A stretch of 64,000 bases of DNA from Haliea sp. (lineage in GTDB: Bacteria; Pseudomonadota; Gammaproteobacteria; Pseudomonadales; Halieaceae). A model generated the notes under the pieces. That model was given only the letters and a program-made list of their open reading frames with translations. It ran no database searches and was not told where the DNA came from. Each line of letters starts with the position of its first letter. The first letter of the stretch is position 1. This document shows, in pieces, positions 56,622 through 64,000 of the stretch. The stretch is taken from positions 1-64,000 of the forward strand of contig JADJAL010000020.1 in the NCBI GenBank assembly GCA_016704305.1, in the 5' to 3' direction. The position numbers and the translations under genes were made by a program.

Positions 56622-58412
56622 TCACTCGGTTGACCGCTGTGTAGAGGATTGTTGCAGTTGCATCCGCGCCTGTTGCGCCGTCACATCCACACCCAGTTGT
56701 TCGTTCAGTTTGAGCAGCGTCTGCACCCCGACCAGGCCATCGTCGATCAGTGCATGCTGCTTCTGGAACATGCGCACCCGCTGCTCCAGCGCGCGATTGA
56801 AACGGGTACCGGACAGCGGTTGCGGTTGTTTGTCCAGTTGCGCGAAGAGCTGCGCAACGGCCGCCACCACGGGGCTGTCATCGCCAACGGCCAGCGGCTT
56901 TATAAAACCCGGCGGCGGGTGCCACAAAAATCGATAACGCCCGGTCCAATAGGGTGCCAATTCCGCGAGGCTGACTTGCGCGACACCGGCCTCGGTCCAC
57001 ACCCAGGCCCTGGCGCCTTCGATGCCCAGCAGCAATGCCTCGGCGGAAAAACGTTCCGGCGTGATGGTCTCCAGTGACAGCGGCCTGTTGAACGCCGCCA
57101 GTTCATCCCAGGTCCAGACCTCGCCCTCCGTGCAGGCCAGTCCGTATTGCAGGCCATCGAGGCAGGGAAATTCCGGTGCCGGCTGATCGGAATTCAGGGC
57201 CCACAACCGCGCCAGGGTATTCCCCGAGGGTTGCATCGCACTGGCAATATCGATTGTCTGTGGCGCCGGTGCCTGCTCGCGTGACACGGTAGCGGCTGAC
57301 ACCACTGGCGACGCCTCGGCCAGCACCGTGTCTTCACCAGACGTGTCGTTTGCCGATCCCGGCGGCTCGTCGGTGGCGGCTGGTGTCACGCCGGTCCCAG
57401 TGCTTGCGGCATCCACAGCCGGGGTATCCTGCGCGACCGGTTCGACTGCGACCGGTTCGGTTGCGACAGTACCGACCGGGACAGCATCGACCGGGAGCAT
57501 GCCGGAGTATTTGCCCAACAACCAGCCTGCGGCCCATACCAGCAGCAACACCATGGCAGCCAGTGCCAGCCATCGCCATGGCGGCGGGCTGGCCGCCTGC
57601 TCGCCCAACACCTCGCGTATCGCCAGTTGCAGCATGTCGTGGTCCACGCGCGACGCATTGCGTCCATATGCCCCGAGCAGCATGCGGTCGCAGAGCACAT
57701 TGATTACGCGAGGAATGCCGCGCGTCGCCTTATAGATACCGCGCACCACCGCAGGCGTGAAAAGCACGCGCTCGGGACTCATGCCCGCCACCTGCAAACG
57801 GTGCTGGATATAGGCGCTGGTCTCATCGAGGTTGAGCGGGTCGAGGTTGTAGCGCGCGGTGATCCGCTGGTTCAACTGGCGCAGTTCCGGGCGCGCCAGC
57901 ATCTGTGCCAGTTCGGGCTGCCCGATGAGTATGATCTGCAGTAATTTCTCGCTGTTGGTCTCCAGGTTGGTCAGCAACCTGATCTGTTCCAATACGTCGA
58001 AATCCAGGTGTTGCGCCTCGTCAATCAGCAATACGGTCTTGCGGCCCCGGGCGTGGTTGTCGAGTAAAAAGCTGTGCAGCTTGTCGGTCAGCGTCTTCAG
58101 CGTATAGGTCTGGTGATCGTATTCAATATCGAGTTCATCGCAGACACTGGCCAGCAATTCGAGCGCGTTCAGCGCAGGGTTGAGGATGATGGCTACATCG
58201 GTGTCGGTGGGCAGTTGCTCCAGCAGGCAGCGGTTGATGGTGGTCTTGCCCGTGCCCACCTCACCCGTGAGCAGGATGAAGCCGCCGCCGGCGCCCACGC
58301 CGTACAGCAGGTGCGCAAGGGCATCCCGGTGGCGGGTACTCATGAACAGATAGCGGGGATTCACCGCAATCGAAAATGGCGCTTCCGTCAACCCGAAGTA
58401 TTGGTAGTACAT
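56622..58412 (-). CDS. gspA: GspA/ExeA-type ATPase with peptidoglycan-binding domain
   Basis: Protein of 596 residues. The N-terminal AAA part starts MYYQYFGLTEAPFSIAVNPR, with Walker A GEVGTGKTTINRCLL, Walker B VLLIDEAQHLDFD and ITARYNLDPLNLDETSAYI. A single helix (WLALAAMVLLLVWAAGWLLG, about residues 277-296) separates it from a Thr/Ala/Val-rich periplasmic linker. A C-terminal peptidoglycan-binding domain follows (VRMFQKQHALIDDGLVGVQT). This is the ExeA layout, which assists assembly of the type II secretin through the cell wall. gspB follows after 40 bases. No core gsp genes are in the window. Confidence 0.93.
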   Translation of the reverse strand: MYYQYFGLTEAPFSIAVNPRYLFMSTRHRDALAHLLYGVGAGGGFILLTGEVGTGKTTINRCLLEQLPTDTDVAIILNPALNALELLASVCDELDIEYDHQTYTLKTLTDKLHSFLLDNHARGRKTVLLIDEAQHLDFDVLEQIRLLTNLETNSEKLLQIILIGQPELAQMLARPELRQLNQRITARYNLDPLNLDETSAYIQHRLQVAGMSPERVLFTPAVVRGIYKATRGIPRVINVLCDRMLLGAYGRNASRVDHDMLQLAIREVLGEQAASPPPWRWLALAAMVLLLVWAAGWLLGKYSGMLPVDAVPVGTVATEPVAVEPVAQDTPAVDAASTGTGVTPAATDEPPGSANDTSGEDTVLAEASPVVSAATVSREQAPAPQTIDIASAMQPSGNTLARLWALNSDQPAPEFPCLDGLQYGLACTEGEVWTWDELAAFNRPLSLETITPERFSAEALLLGIEGARAWVWTEAGVAQVSLAELAPYWTGRYRFLWHPPPGFIKPLAVGDDSPVVAAVAQLFAQLDKQPQPLSGTRFNRALEQRVRMFQKQHALIDDGLVGVQTLLKLNEQLGVDVTAQQARMQLQQSSTQRSTE

Positions 58413-58522
58413 GCAGTCGCGAGCCAGTGGCCTGTGCGTTTAAACCTGCGGGCATTATGCCCAAGCCCCGGCGGCATTGCTATGTTGGCGGCGCCCGTTA
58501 GCGGTAAGTGTCAGCGGCGAGG

Positions 58523-60122
58523 TTACAACACGGTACTCGCGGGCTTGGCGGGCAGGATATCCAGCATGGTCGAGAGTGCGTGCTCGGCAAAACCGGCGCC
58601 AGCCTCCGCGTAATAATTGAACACGACGTCCGCGCCGGCGGCCTTCATCTGGCTTCGCTCGTCCTCGTATTTGGCCACGGCGGCGATCTTGCCGGTGTAC
58701 CCGGCATTGCGCAGCTGCTCTACGGCATCGACCATTTCCGCCACCGAAGGCATGGTAAACATCACGAGTTTGTAGTCGGTGACGTGCAGGCCCTCCCAGA
58801 AATCCGCGTCCTCCGCATCGCCGTAGATCACGCGGCGACCGACCTCAAGGTGTTTGGCTATCTTCACCTTGTCGGTTTCCACGCCGCAGGCCCGCAAGTG
58901 GTACTGTGATTCAATCGTGTCGTAAGCCCCGGAACCGACGCGGCCCATGCCAATGACCAGGACCTCCACGTTGCTGGCGGGAGACTGCGGATTGTCTTCG
59001 GCCGCAGCCGCCGTCTCGAAGCGCCTGAGTGTCTGCTTGAAATGGCCATAGAGGCGATGCGAGCGGCTGTTGAACAGCGTTGACAGCACAAAAGAGAACG
59101 ACACTGCCAGCGCCAAAATCGCCAACCAATCATCAGGGAGCCAACCGTTCTTGACACTGAGCGCTGCCACGATCAGGCCGAACTCGCTGAACTGCGTGAG
59201 CGCCAGCGCGGCCAGCAGCGCGCGGTGCGCGCACGCTGGCGGTAGCGCGCCAGCAGAAAAAGAATATCGCGCCCTTGAGCGGCAACAACAGGCACAGCAA
59301 CAGGCCAATCCCCAACATACTCAGCGACGGTTGCACTGACAGGCCGATATTCAGGAAGAAGCCAATCAGGAAAATGTCCTTGAATCCCATCATCGACTTT
59401 CCAAGTTCACCGGCCTTCTTGTCACCACTCAGCAGCATGCCCATCGCCAGCGCACCCAAATCGGCTTTGAGCCCTGCCCACTCGCACAGGGTGCTGCCGG
59501 CAAAGGTGATGATAATGCCCGCCAGTATCAACACTTCATCGTGCCCGCTGGCGCGCAGGATGTAGCTGAGCAACGGACGGGCAAAAAACAGCAGTGGGAG
59601 GAGCAACACCCACGGGGAAGGCAACTCGCCGGTGGAAGCGGTGAGGAAAATCACTGCGACGATATCCTGCACGATCAGAATGGCCACCGCGACCTGGCCG
59701 TGGCGCACGCGAAACTCGCCGCGATCATCGAGAATCGCGACCGCGCAAACCGTGGAACTGAAACTGAGCGCAAATGCCACCAGCGCTGCCTGCTGCATAC
59801 TGATATCGGCAACCAGTGGCAGCCCAAGCACCGCCAGCACCAGCAGGAATCCGCCCGCCACCAGAACAAAGCTCGCGGTGTGCTCCAGCGTTGAACGGTA
59901 GATCTCGGGGCGCAGCAAACTGGCGAAATCCAGCTTCAATCCGATAATGAACAGCATGAGTGAGATGCCGATATTGGCGATGGACTCAATCACCCCCGAG
60001 GATTCAAACCCTGCCATGCCCAGTGTAAATCCGGCGACCAGATAGCCGACGAGCGGCGGTTGTCCTATTTGCCGCGCGGCAAAGCCACAGGCAAACGCAA
60101 CTAGGATGATCAGGCTGTCCAT
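58523..60122 (-). CDS. KefB-type cation/proton antiporter with TrkA-N domain, frameshifted
   Basis: CPA2 antiporter of about 533 residues starting at Met 60122 (MDSLIILVAFACGFAARQIG). The exchanger domain has GISLMLFIIGLKLDFASLLR, FALSFSSTVCAVAILDDRGE, ILIVQDIVAVIFL. Then about 59240 the frame shifts (from IFFF to LLARYRQRART) and again near 59222 in a GCGCGC run, resuming LLAALALTQFSEFGLIVAAL. The C-terminal Rossmann domain (EVLVIGMGRVGSGAYDTIES, VIYGDAEDADF) binds nucleotide. Homologues export K+ or Na+ in exchange for protons. Both breaks are in runs that favour sequence error. Confidence 0.88.
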
Positions 60123-60285
60123 GGTATCGGGGGATTCGCTGCGGCCAGTAAAACGGGTGACTGGAGACCTTGAAATTGTTTTATACCACATACTCCGGCG
60201 AGGTCGCATGGCGAATGCGGCAGTCTTTCGCCACTGCGCAGGACGAGCATGGGGATCAAGTTATGCCCAATCCAGTGACTTTTGG

Positions 60286-60314
60286 TTCACGGCAAGCGCG
60301 GGGTGCTGTATAAA
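60286..60314 (+). promoter_or_regulatory. Candidate sigma-70 promoter of the DUF2059 gene
   Basis: TTCACG at 60286-60291 and TATAAA at 60309-60314 are 17 bases apart, about 95 bases upstream of the ATG at 60409. The -10 box is good, the -35 box weak. Confidence 0.4.
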
Positions 60315-60408
60315 TAGTGCGAAAGCATACGCGCACGCGACACGACTCGCACTTCATCGCTCGCTGCCACTGTCGGCTTTCCTTCAATCAACAAAATAAG
60401 GACGTCAA

Positions 60409-60903
60409 ATGAACCCCCTAAAAGCAGTAGTCTTCGCCGCCGCACTCTTGACTGGCTCCCTTGCACAGGCCGCCCCTGACGCCGAAGCAATGAAGCAAGC
60501 CGAAAAGCTGCTCAGCGTGATCGGCATGGAACAGACGCTCACGCAGGCAACCGTGCAAATGGTTGATGCCCAGACACAGCAGAACCCGGCGTTAACACCG
60601 TTCAAGACGGTAATGCTGGAGTTTTTCACCAAATACATGAGCTTCGAGAGCCTGCAGCCCGAGATGGTGAAAGCGTACGCGGAAGGATTTACGACTGAGG
60701 AATTAATAGAGTTGAATGCGTTTTATGCCAGTCCTCTCGGCAAGAAAGCCGTAACGCAAATGCCTGCGATCATGGCGCAAGTCGCGCAAATGGGCACATC
60801 GCGGGCGCAAGCCAACATCAAGGATTTGCAGGCGAGCATTGAGGCCGAAGCGCAACGCCTCAAGCAGGAGCAGGATAAACAGCAAGCGCAACCGGCGCAG
60901 TAG
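60409..60903 (+). CDS. DUF2059 exported protein
   Basis: Protein of 164 residues with a Sec signal (MNPLKAVVFAAALLTGSLAQ, cleavage near AQA-A). The mature part is helical: AMKQAEKLLSVIGMEQTLTQ, YAEGFTTEELIELNAFYASP, LGKKAVTQMPAIMAQVAQMG, the DUF2059 pattern, ending with a Gln/Lys-rich coiled coil. Function in the periplasm is unknown. An AAGGA site precedes the ATG. It stands alone between the divergent antiporter and the convergent autotransporter. Confidence 0.88.
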   Translation: MNPLKAVVFAAALLTGSLAQAAPDAEAMKQAEKLLSVIGMEQTLTQATVQMVDAQTQQNPALTPFKTVMLEFFTKYMSFESLQPEMVKAYAEGFTTEELIELNAFYASPLGKKAVTQMPAIMAQVAQMGTSRAQANIKDLQASIEAEAQRLKQEQDKQQAQPAQ

Positions 60904-60914
60904 TCACGACACAC

Positions 60915-60960
60915 TCGCAGCGCCCGGCGTCACTGCCGGGCCATCAACAGGCGCTGTGAG
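60915..60960. terminator. Bidirectional hairpin between convergent genes
   Basis: CTCGCAGCGCC (60915-60925) pairs with GGCGCTGTGAG (60950-60960), one position being G-U. A competing inner stem GCCCGGC/GCCGGGC (60922-60941) is also possible. It sits in the 62-base gap between the DUF2059 and autotransporter stops. No U-tract follows on either strand, so termination is likely but not certain. Confidence 0.55.
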
Positions 60961-60965
60961 GGCGG

Positions 60966-63900
60966 TCAAAACTCGTAACGCGCGCTCAGCCAGCCCTGGT
61001 TACTGCTGAAATTGCTACCAAACGCACCGCGGTAGTCCAGGCTGATACTCACACCGTATTCATTGCTGGCCTGCATGCCCAGGCCCACGCTGGCGAAGTC
61101 CTGATCAGGTTCAAAACCTTCCTGAATGTATGACTGGCCGGCATACCAAGCGGTCGCTTTTTCATTTTCATCCAGGTATTCATGCACCCAGGCGAGGCGT
61201 GCAGTCGGTCCCAGTTGCCAATCACCCGCACCGTAGCGCGCCGAGGCGCTTACGCCCAACTCTGACGCCAACGTGTCGAGATCGTCGTACTCGACCCGCA
61301 GGTCCAGGCCGCCGTCTTCGGTGTAATCGTCCACATCCAACGTGGTGTAGCGCAGGCTCAATTGCGGGGCGAGCACGATGTGATCCGACATTGTGTATTG
61401 GTAACCGCCGCCGACACTCATCCCGAGCAAGTCACCGTCGGTATCGCTTTCAATCGGCCCCTCGCCCGCTACCAGGTTGTTGCGCTTGAAGTCGTAATCC
61501 AGCGCGGCGGCGCTGGCTGTCGCATTGGCAAACCACTGATCCTGCCGGAAACCGCCGTAAACGATGAGCTGGTTGCTTTCGATGTCGATGCGGTCGCTGG
61601 CGAAACGGTCGTTATCGATGTTCGTTTCACCCGCGCTGAACGCCGCGCCGACGCGCCATTGATTAAGATCGAGGTCATAGCCCACCGCGACACCACTGGT
61701 ATCGGCATCGAAGCCCTCCACATCGTCGATAGCATCCTGGTCCGACGTGCCGCCGTAGCCCTGCAACCACAGTCCGTTCGGCGGTTCGCTGTCAGGAAAC
61801 GGCGCCGAACTGCCGACAAAGCGCTCGTTGATCAACCGCCACGTGCTGTCGTTGGCCTCGCGCGCACCCTGCGACACGGCGCCGCTGATCGAAGGGCTGA
61901 AAACGTCCGCCACCTGCTCGAAGCCCTGGACATCGCCGCTATCAAGGCGAGCCAACAGTTCGACGACGGCATTGTCGCCACCGCCGCTGACGAAGGCTGT
62001 CATGCTGTCGCCGAAGGCAGAGGGGTTCTGCAGCGGGGAGACGGTGCCCAGATCGGCGACGCTCGTCACAACAGAGACACTCGCGCTGTCGATCACCGCC
62101 TCAAAGTCATACAACAGGGAGCCAAAAGCGTCCTCAGTCAATACCACCCCATTATCGATAATGCTGGAGGCGCTGATCAGTTGGAAAGACTGGTTCAGAA
62201 TTGGGTTAAGGCCATTAGTATTGACTGAAATCGTACTACCGCCATTGAGCGCCACCGTACCCTGCTGCATCAATTCGCCAGCGGCATTCGGACTCAGGAC
62301 AAACTCCAGATCGCCATTGGAGACCAACGCGCCGCCCCCACTAATACGCGAATCGAATGACAGCGTCGCGCCACGGGCTATCGTTGTGGTAGCAGCGGCA
62401 GCACTGAAGTCGGCCATTTGGTGCACGGTACCGCTTTGGATCACGTACTCGGCTACATCGACTAAACCATTGCCGGCAAACGTATTGCCCGCGCCGACAT
62501 CGATGGTGACTGTCCCAAATCCCTGACCGATGATCCTGCCATTGATACTGCCGCCGGTGATGTTCACTCGATCATCGCCGCTCCCGAGCAGGACATCGTC
62601 GGCAATAGTGCCTGCGAACTGGTTAATGACGATGCCATTGGTGGTGGCACTGGCATCAAATGCAGTGCCGTTGCCGCCGGTGATGTCCGCATGGTTATTG
62701 AAATCGCCTTCGAAATTTAAACCACTGGTCATCAGCACTGCGGCAGATTGATTGGAGACCAGGCCGCCGTTGTTAGTGATGGTGCCGGTAGTAGTCCCGG
62801 CAATATAACGATCCAATCGCAGGGCATGGCTGGAATCACCGGAAACAACACCGTCTGTCATGATAGTAAGTGCGCCTTCGCCATTCTGGAAAATCGAAAT
62901 GCCAACATACCCGCCTGAGACAGTCTCCGTGTGCAGAAACAGATCCGTGCCGTAGTTTCTGGAGACAATCCCATTGCCGAAGGTACTCGTCACCGCGTCA
63001 CTACTTCTGATACGTATTTCTCCAGCGCCAGCAGCATATATCCCAGCTTGGTAGTTACCTGTAACCCTGCCACTGCTCGTAACGCTCAACGCGCCGCTGC
63101 CATAACTGCGAGCGGTAATCCCTTTGAAACCGCCCGAAACGTCTTGGCTGTTCGTAATGCTTAGTTCGCCGCTACCAAAACTGCGAGCGACAATCCCGTA
63201 GAGGCCGCCCGTCACCGCTTGGCTACTCGTGATATTCAGCGTGCCGCTGCCAGTATTGCTGGCACTAATCGCTCGCTTCCAGCCCGTCACCGCTGCGGTT
63301 TGGATAATCAGGTCCGTGCCGTTCGTGTTACTGGCGACGATTCCAATACCTGTCTCGCCAGTTACCGTGCCACTACTGGTGATACTCAACGCGCCACTGC
63401 CATCATTCAGAGCGGCAATCCCACAGTAGTAACCGGTGACTCCGGCCGTCTGGAGCGTCAGCCCTGTACCATTGCTGGAATTAAGCGCACGAATCCCATA
63501 ACTCCATGACGTACCCCCGCTGAGGCCAGTTACTTCACCACTACTGGTAATGCTCAACGCGCCACTGCCATCGTTGCGTGCATAAATACCTCGGTTTCGG
63601 CCTGTCACCGCCATGGTTGACAGTTTAAGGTCCGAACCATAATTGACGGCGGAAATCCCGTCGCGTTTGGAACCCGAGATATCTCCACTAGTGGTAATGC
63701 TCAGTACACCGCTACCTCGGTTGAAAACGTCAATTCCGTCTTCGTCACCACGTACGAACGAGGTGCTAATTATCAGGTCTGTGCCACTATTAACGGCAGA
63801 AATTCCATCACCGGCAGTGCTTGTCACCGAATCACTGTTCTTGATACTGAGTGCGCCGCTGCCAAAGTTCCAAGCTTCAATCCCTCTCCTACCGCCCGTC

Positions 63901-64000
63901 ACTACCGCAGTCTGTACTGTCAAGGCTGTGCCAAAGCTAGAGTTAAAAGCATGAATTCCATATTTTTCGGTGCCTGTTACGGCACCGCTAGCCACGATTG
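60966..64000 (-). CDS. Autotransporter with repetitive passenger, 5' part outside window
   Basis: At least 1010 residues; the N-terminus and signal peptide lie beyond the right edge. The passenger (upstream of about residue 430) consists of repeats around 40-45 residues built from variants of GSGALSITSSG-VTG, GIxAxNxGxxL and xxxVTG, which predict a beta-helix. A linker with GRIIGQGFGTVTIDVGAGNT and VSQGAREANDSTW follows. The last about 270 residues are a beta-barrel translocator (GLWLQGYGGTSDQD, GVAVGYDLDLNQWRVGAAFS, ELGVSASARYGAGDWQLGPT) ending in ARYEF with terminal Phe. The protein is exposed on the cell surface. The role, perhaps adhesion, is inference. Confidence 0.9.
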   Translation of the reverse strand, partial: IVASGAVTGTEKYGIHAFNSSFGTALTVQTAVVTGGRRGIEAWNFGSGALSIKNSDSVTSTAGDGISAVNSGTDLIISTSFVRGDEDGIDVFNRGSGVLSITTSGDISGSKRDGISAVNYGSDLKLSTMAVTGRNRGIYARNDGSGALSITSSGEVTGLSGGTSWSYGIRALNSSNGTGLTLQTAGVTGYYCGIAALNDGSGALSITSSGTVTGETGIGIVASNTNGTDLIIQTAAVTGWKRAISASNTGSGTLNITSSQAVTGGLYGIVARSFGSGELSITNSQDVSGGFKGITARSYGSGALSVTSSGRVTGNYQAGIYAAGAGEIRIRSSDAVTSTFGNGIVSRNYGTDLFLHTETVSGGYVGISIFQNGEGALTIMTDGVVSGDSSHALRLDRYIAGTTTGTITNNGGLVSNQSAAVLMTSGLNFEGDFNNHADITGGNGTAFDASATTNGIVINQFAGTIADDVLLGSGDDRVNITGGSINGRIIGQGFGTVTIDVGAGNTFAGNGLVDVAEYVIQSGTVHQMADFSAAAATTTIARGATLSFDSRISGGGALVSNGDLEFVLSPNAAGELMQQGTVALNGGSTISVNTNGLNPILNQSFQLISASSIIDNGVVLTEDAFGSLLYDFEAVIDSASVSVVTSVADLGTVSPLQNPSAFGDSMTAFVSGGGDNAVVELLARLDSGDVQGFEQVADVFSPSISGAVSQGAREANDSTWRLINERFVGSSAPFPDSEPPNGLWLQGYGGTSDQDAIDDVEGFDADTSGVAVGYDLDLNQWRVGAAFSAGETNIDNDRFASDRIDIESNQLIVYGGFRQDQWFANATASAAALDYDFKRNNLVAGEGPIESDTDGDLLGMSVGGGYQYTMSDHIVLAPQLSLRYTTLDVDDYTEDGGLDLRVEYDDLDTLASELGVSASARYGAGDWQLGPTARLAWVHEYLDENEKATAWYAGQSYIQEGFEPDQDFASVGLGMQASNEYGVSISLDYRGAFGSNFSSNQGWLSARYEF

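Noticed and set aside
61362..62228. Plus-strand open frame of 288 codons inside the autotransporter
   Set aside because: It is the antisense of a clear beta-barrel domain on the minus strand, with no ribosome site and no family motif.

Overview
The window reads as a high-GC (roughly 60 percent or more) chromosomal segment of a Gram-negative bacterium, most likely a gammaproteobacterium. It carries tripartite RND pumps with outer-membrane lipoproteins, a GspA/GspB pair, AcnA plus FumC, GlnK-Amt, a KefB-type antiporter and an autotransporter with a C-terminal aromatic residue. The many acyl-CoA enzymes would suit a lipid-using marine lineage such as Cellvibrionales or Halieaceae, but that placement is inference. 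No rRNA, tRNA or CRISPR was recognised.

Layout. (1) 1-1038: right-hand end of an IS30-family element, then a hairpin repeat that recurs at 46.5 kb. (2) 1039-11060, minus strand: a tightly overlapping operon reading RND adaptor, RND pump, mrpE, mrpF, mrpG, DUF4040/MrpB fusion, mrpC, mrpD, then an OprM-type channel after a 162-base gap. An Mrp-type cation/proton module without MrpA thus sits inside a drug-efflux operon. (3) 11.2-15.5 kb: small envelope lipoproteins, a META/DUF4377 protein, a ThrE-type exporter and a small membrane protein. (4) 15.7-20.2 kb: acyl-CoA catabolic cluster (APH-like kinase, crotonase, thiolase, acyl-CoA dehydrogenase), followed by a convergent patatin. (5) 22.1-30.3 kb: a second RND adaptor/pump pair, an iron alcohol dehydrogenase, an acyl-CoA synthetase and TesB. 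(6) 30.6-38.2 kb, plus strand: a compact eight-gene operon combining both halves of D-glutamate cyclase (DUF1445, DUF4392), 5-oxoprolinase PxpABC, D-amino-acid transaminase, alanine racemase and an acyl-CoA ligase. (7) 38.2-46.4 kb: AI-2E permease, a gene-poor stretch, a thiolase-like protein, an extreme G/C homopolymer tract, then acnA-fumC. (8) 46.6-64 kb: glycine-zipper protein, DUF3604 protein, Ppx/GppA, epoxide-hydrolase-like enzyme, glnK-amt, alkaline phosphatase, gspA-gspB, KefB-type antiporter, DUF2059 protein, and a repeat-rich autotransporter running off the right edge.

The two most interesting systems are the RND-Mrp operon, which could couple cation or pH homeostasis to efflux, and the D-amino-acid/5-oxoproline operon, whose enzymes form a plausible route L-Ala to D-Ala to D-Glu to 5-oxo-D-proline. 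Several structured repeats stand out: a dispersed hairpin with compensatory base changes, a 54-base perfect palindrome, a three-way-junction element, and a 26-base-pair RNA stem whose only exceptions are U-G pairs.

Quality caveat. At least ten conserved genes are interrupted by single-base frame shifts, often in homopolymer or GC-repeat runs, and two G/C-tract regions look artefactual. I therefore read most broken genes as sequence errors rather than pseudogenes. Two apparent gene fusions (ThrE with a membrane protein, AcnA with FumC) should be treated with the same caution.
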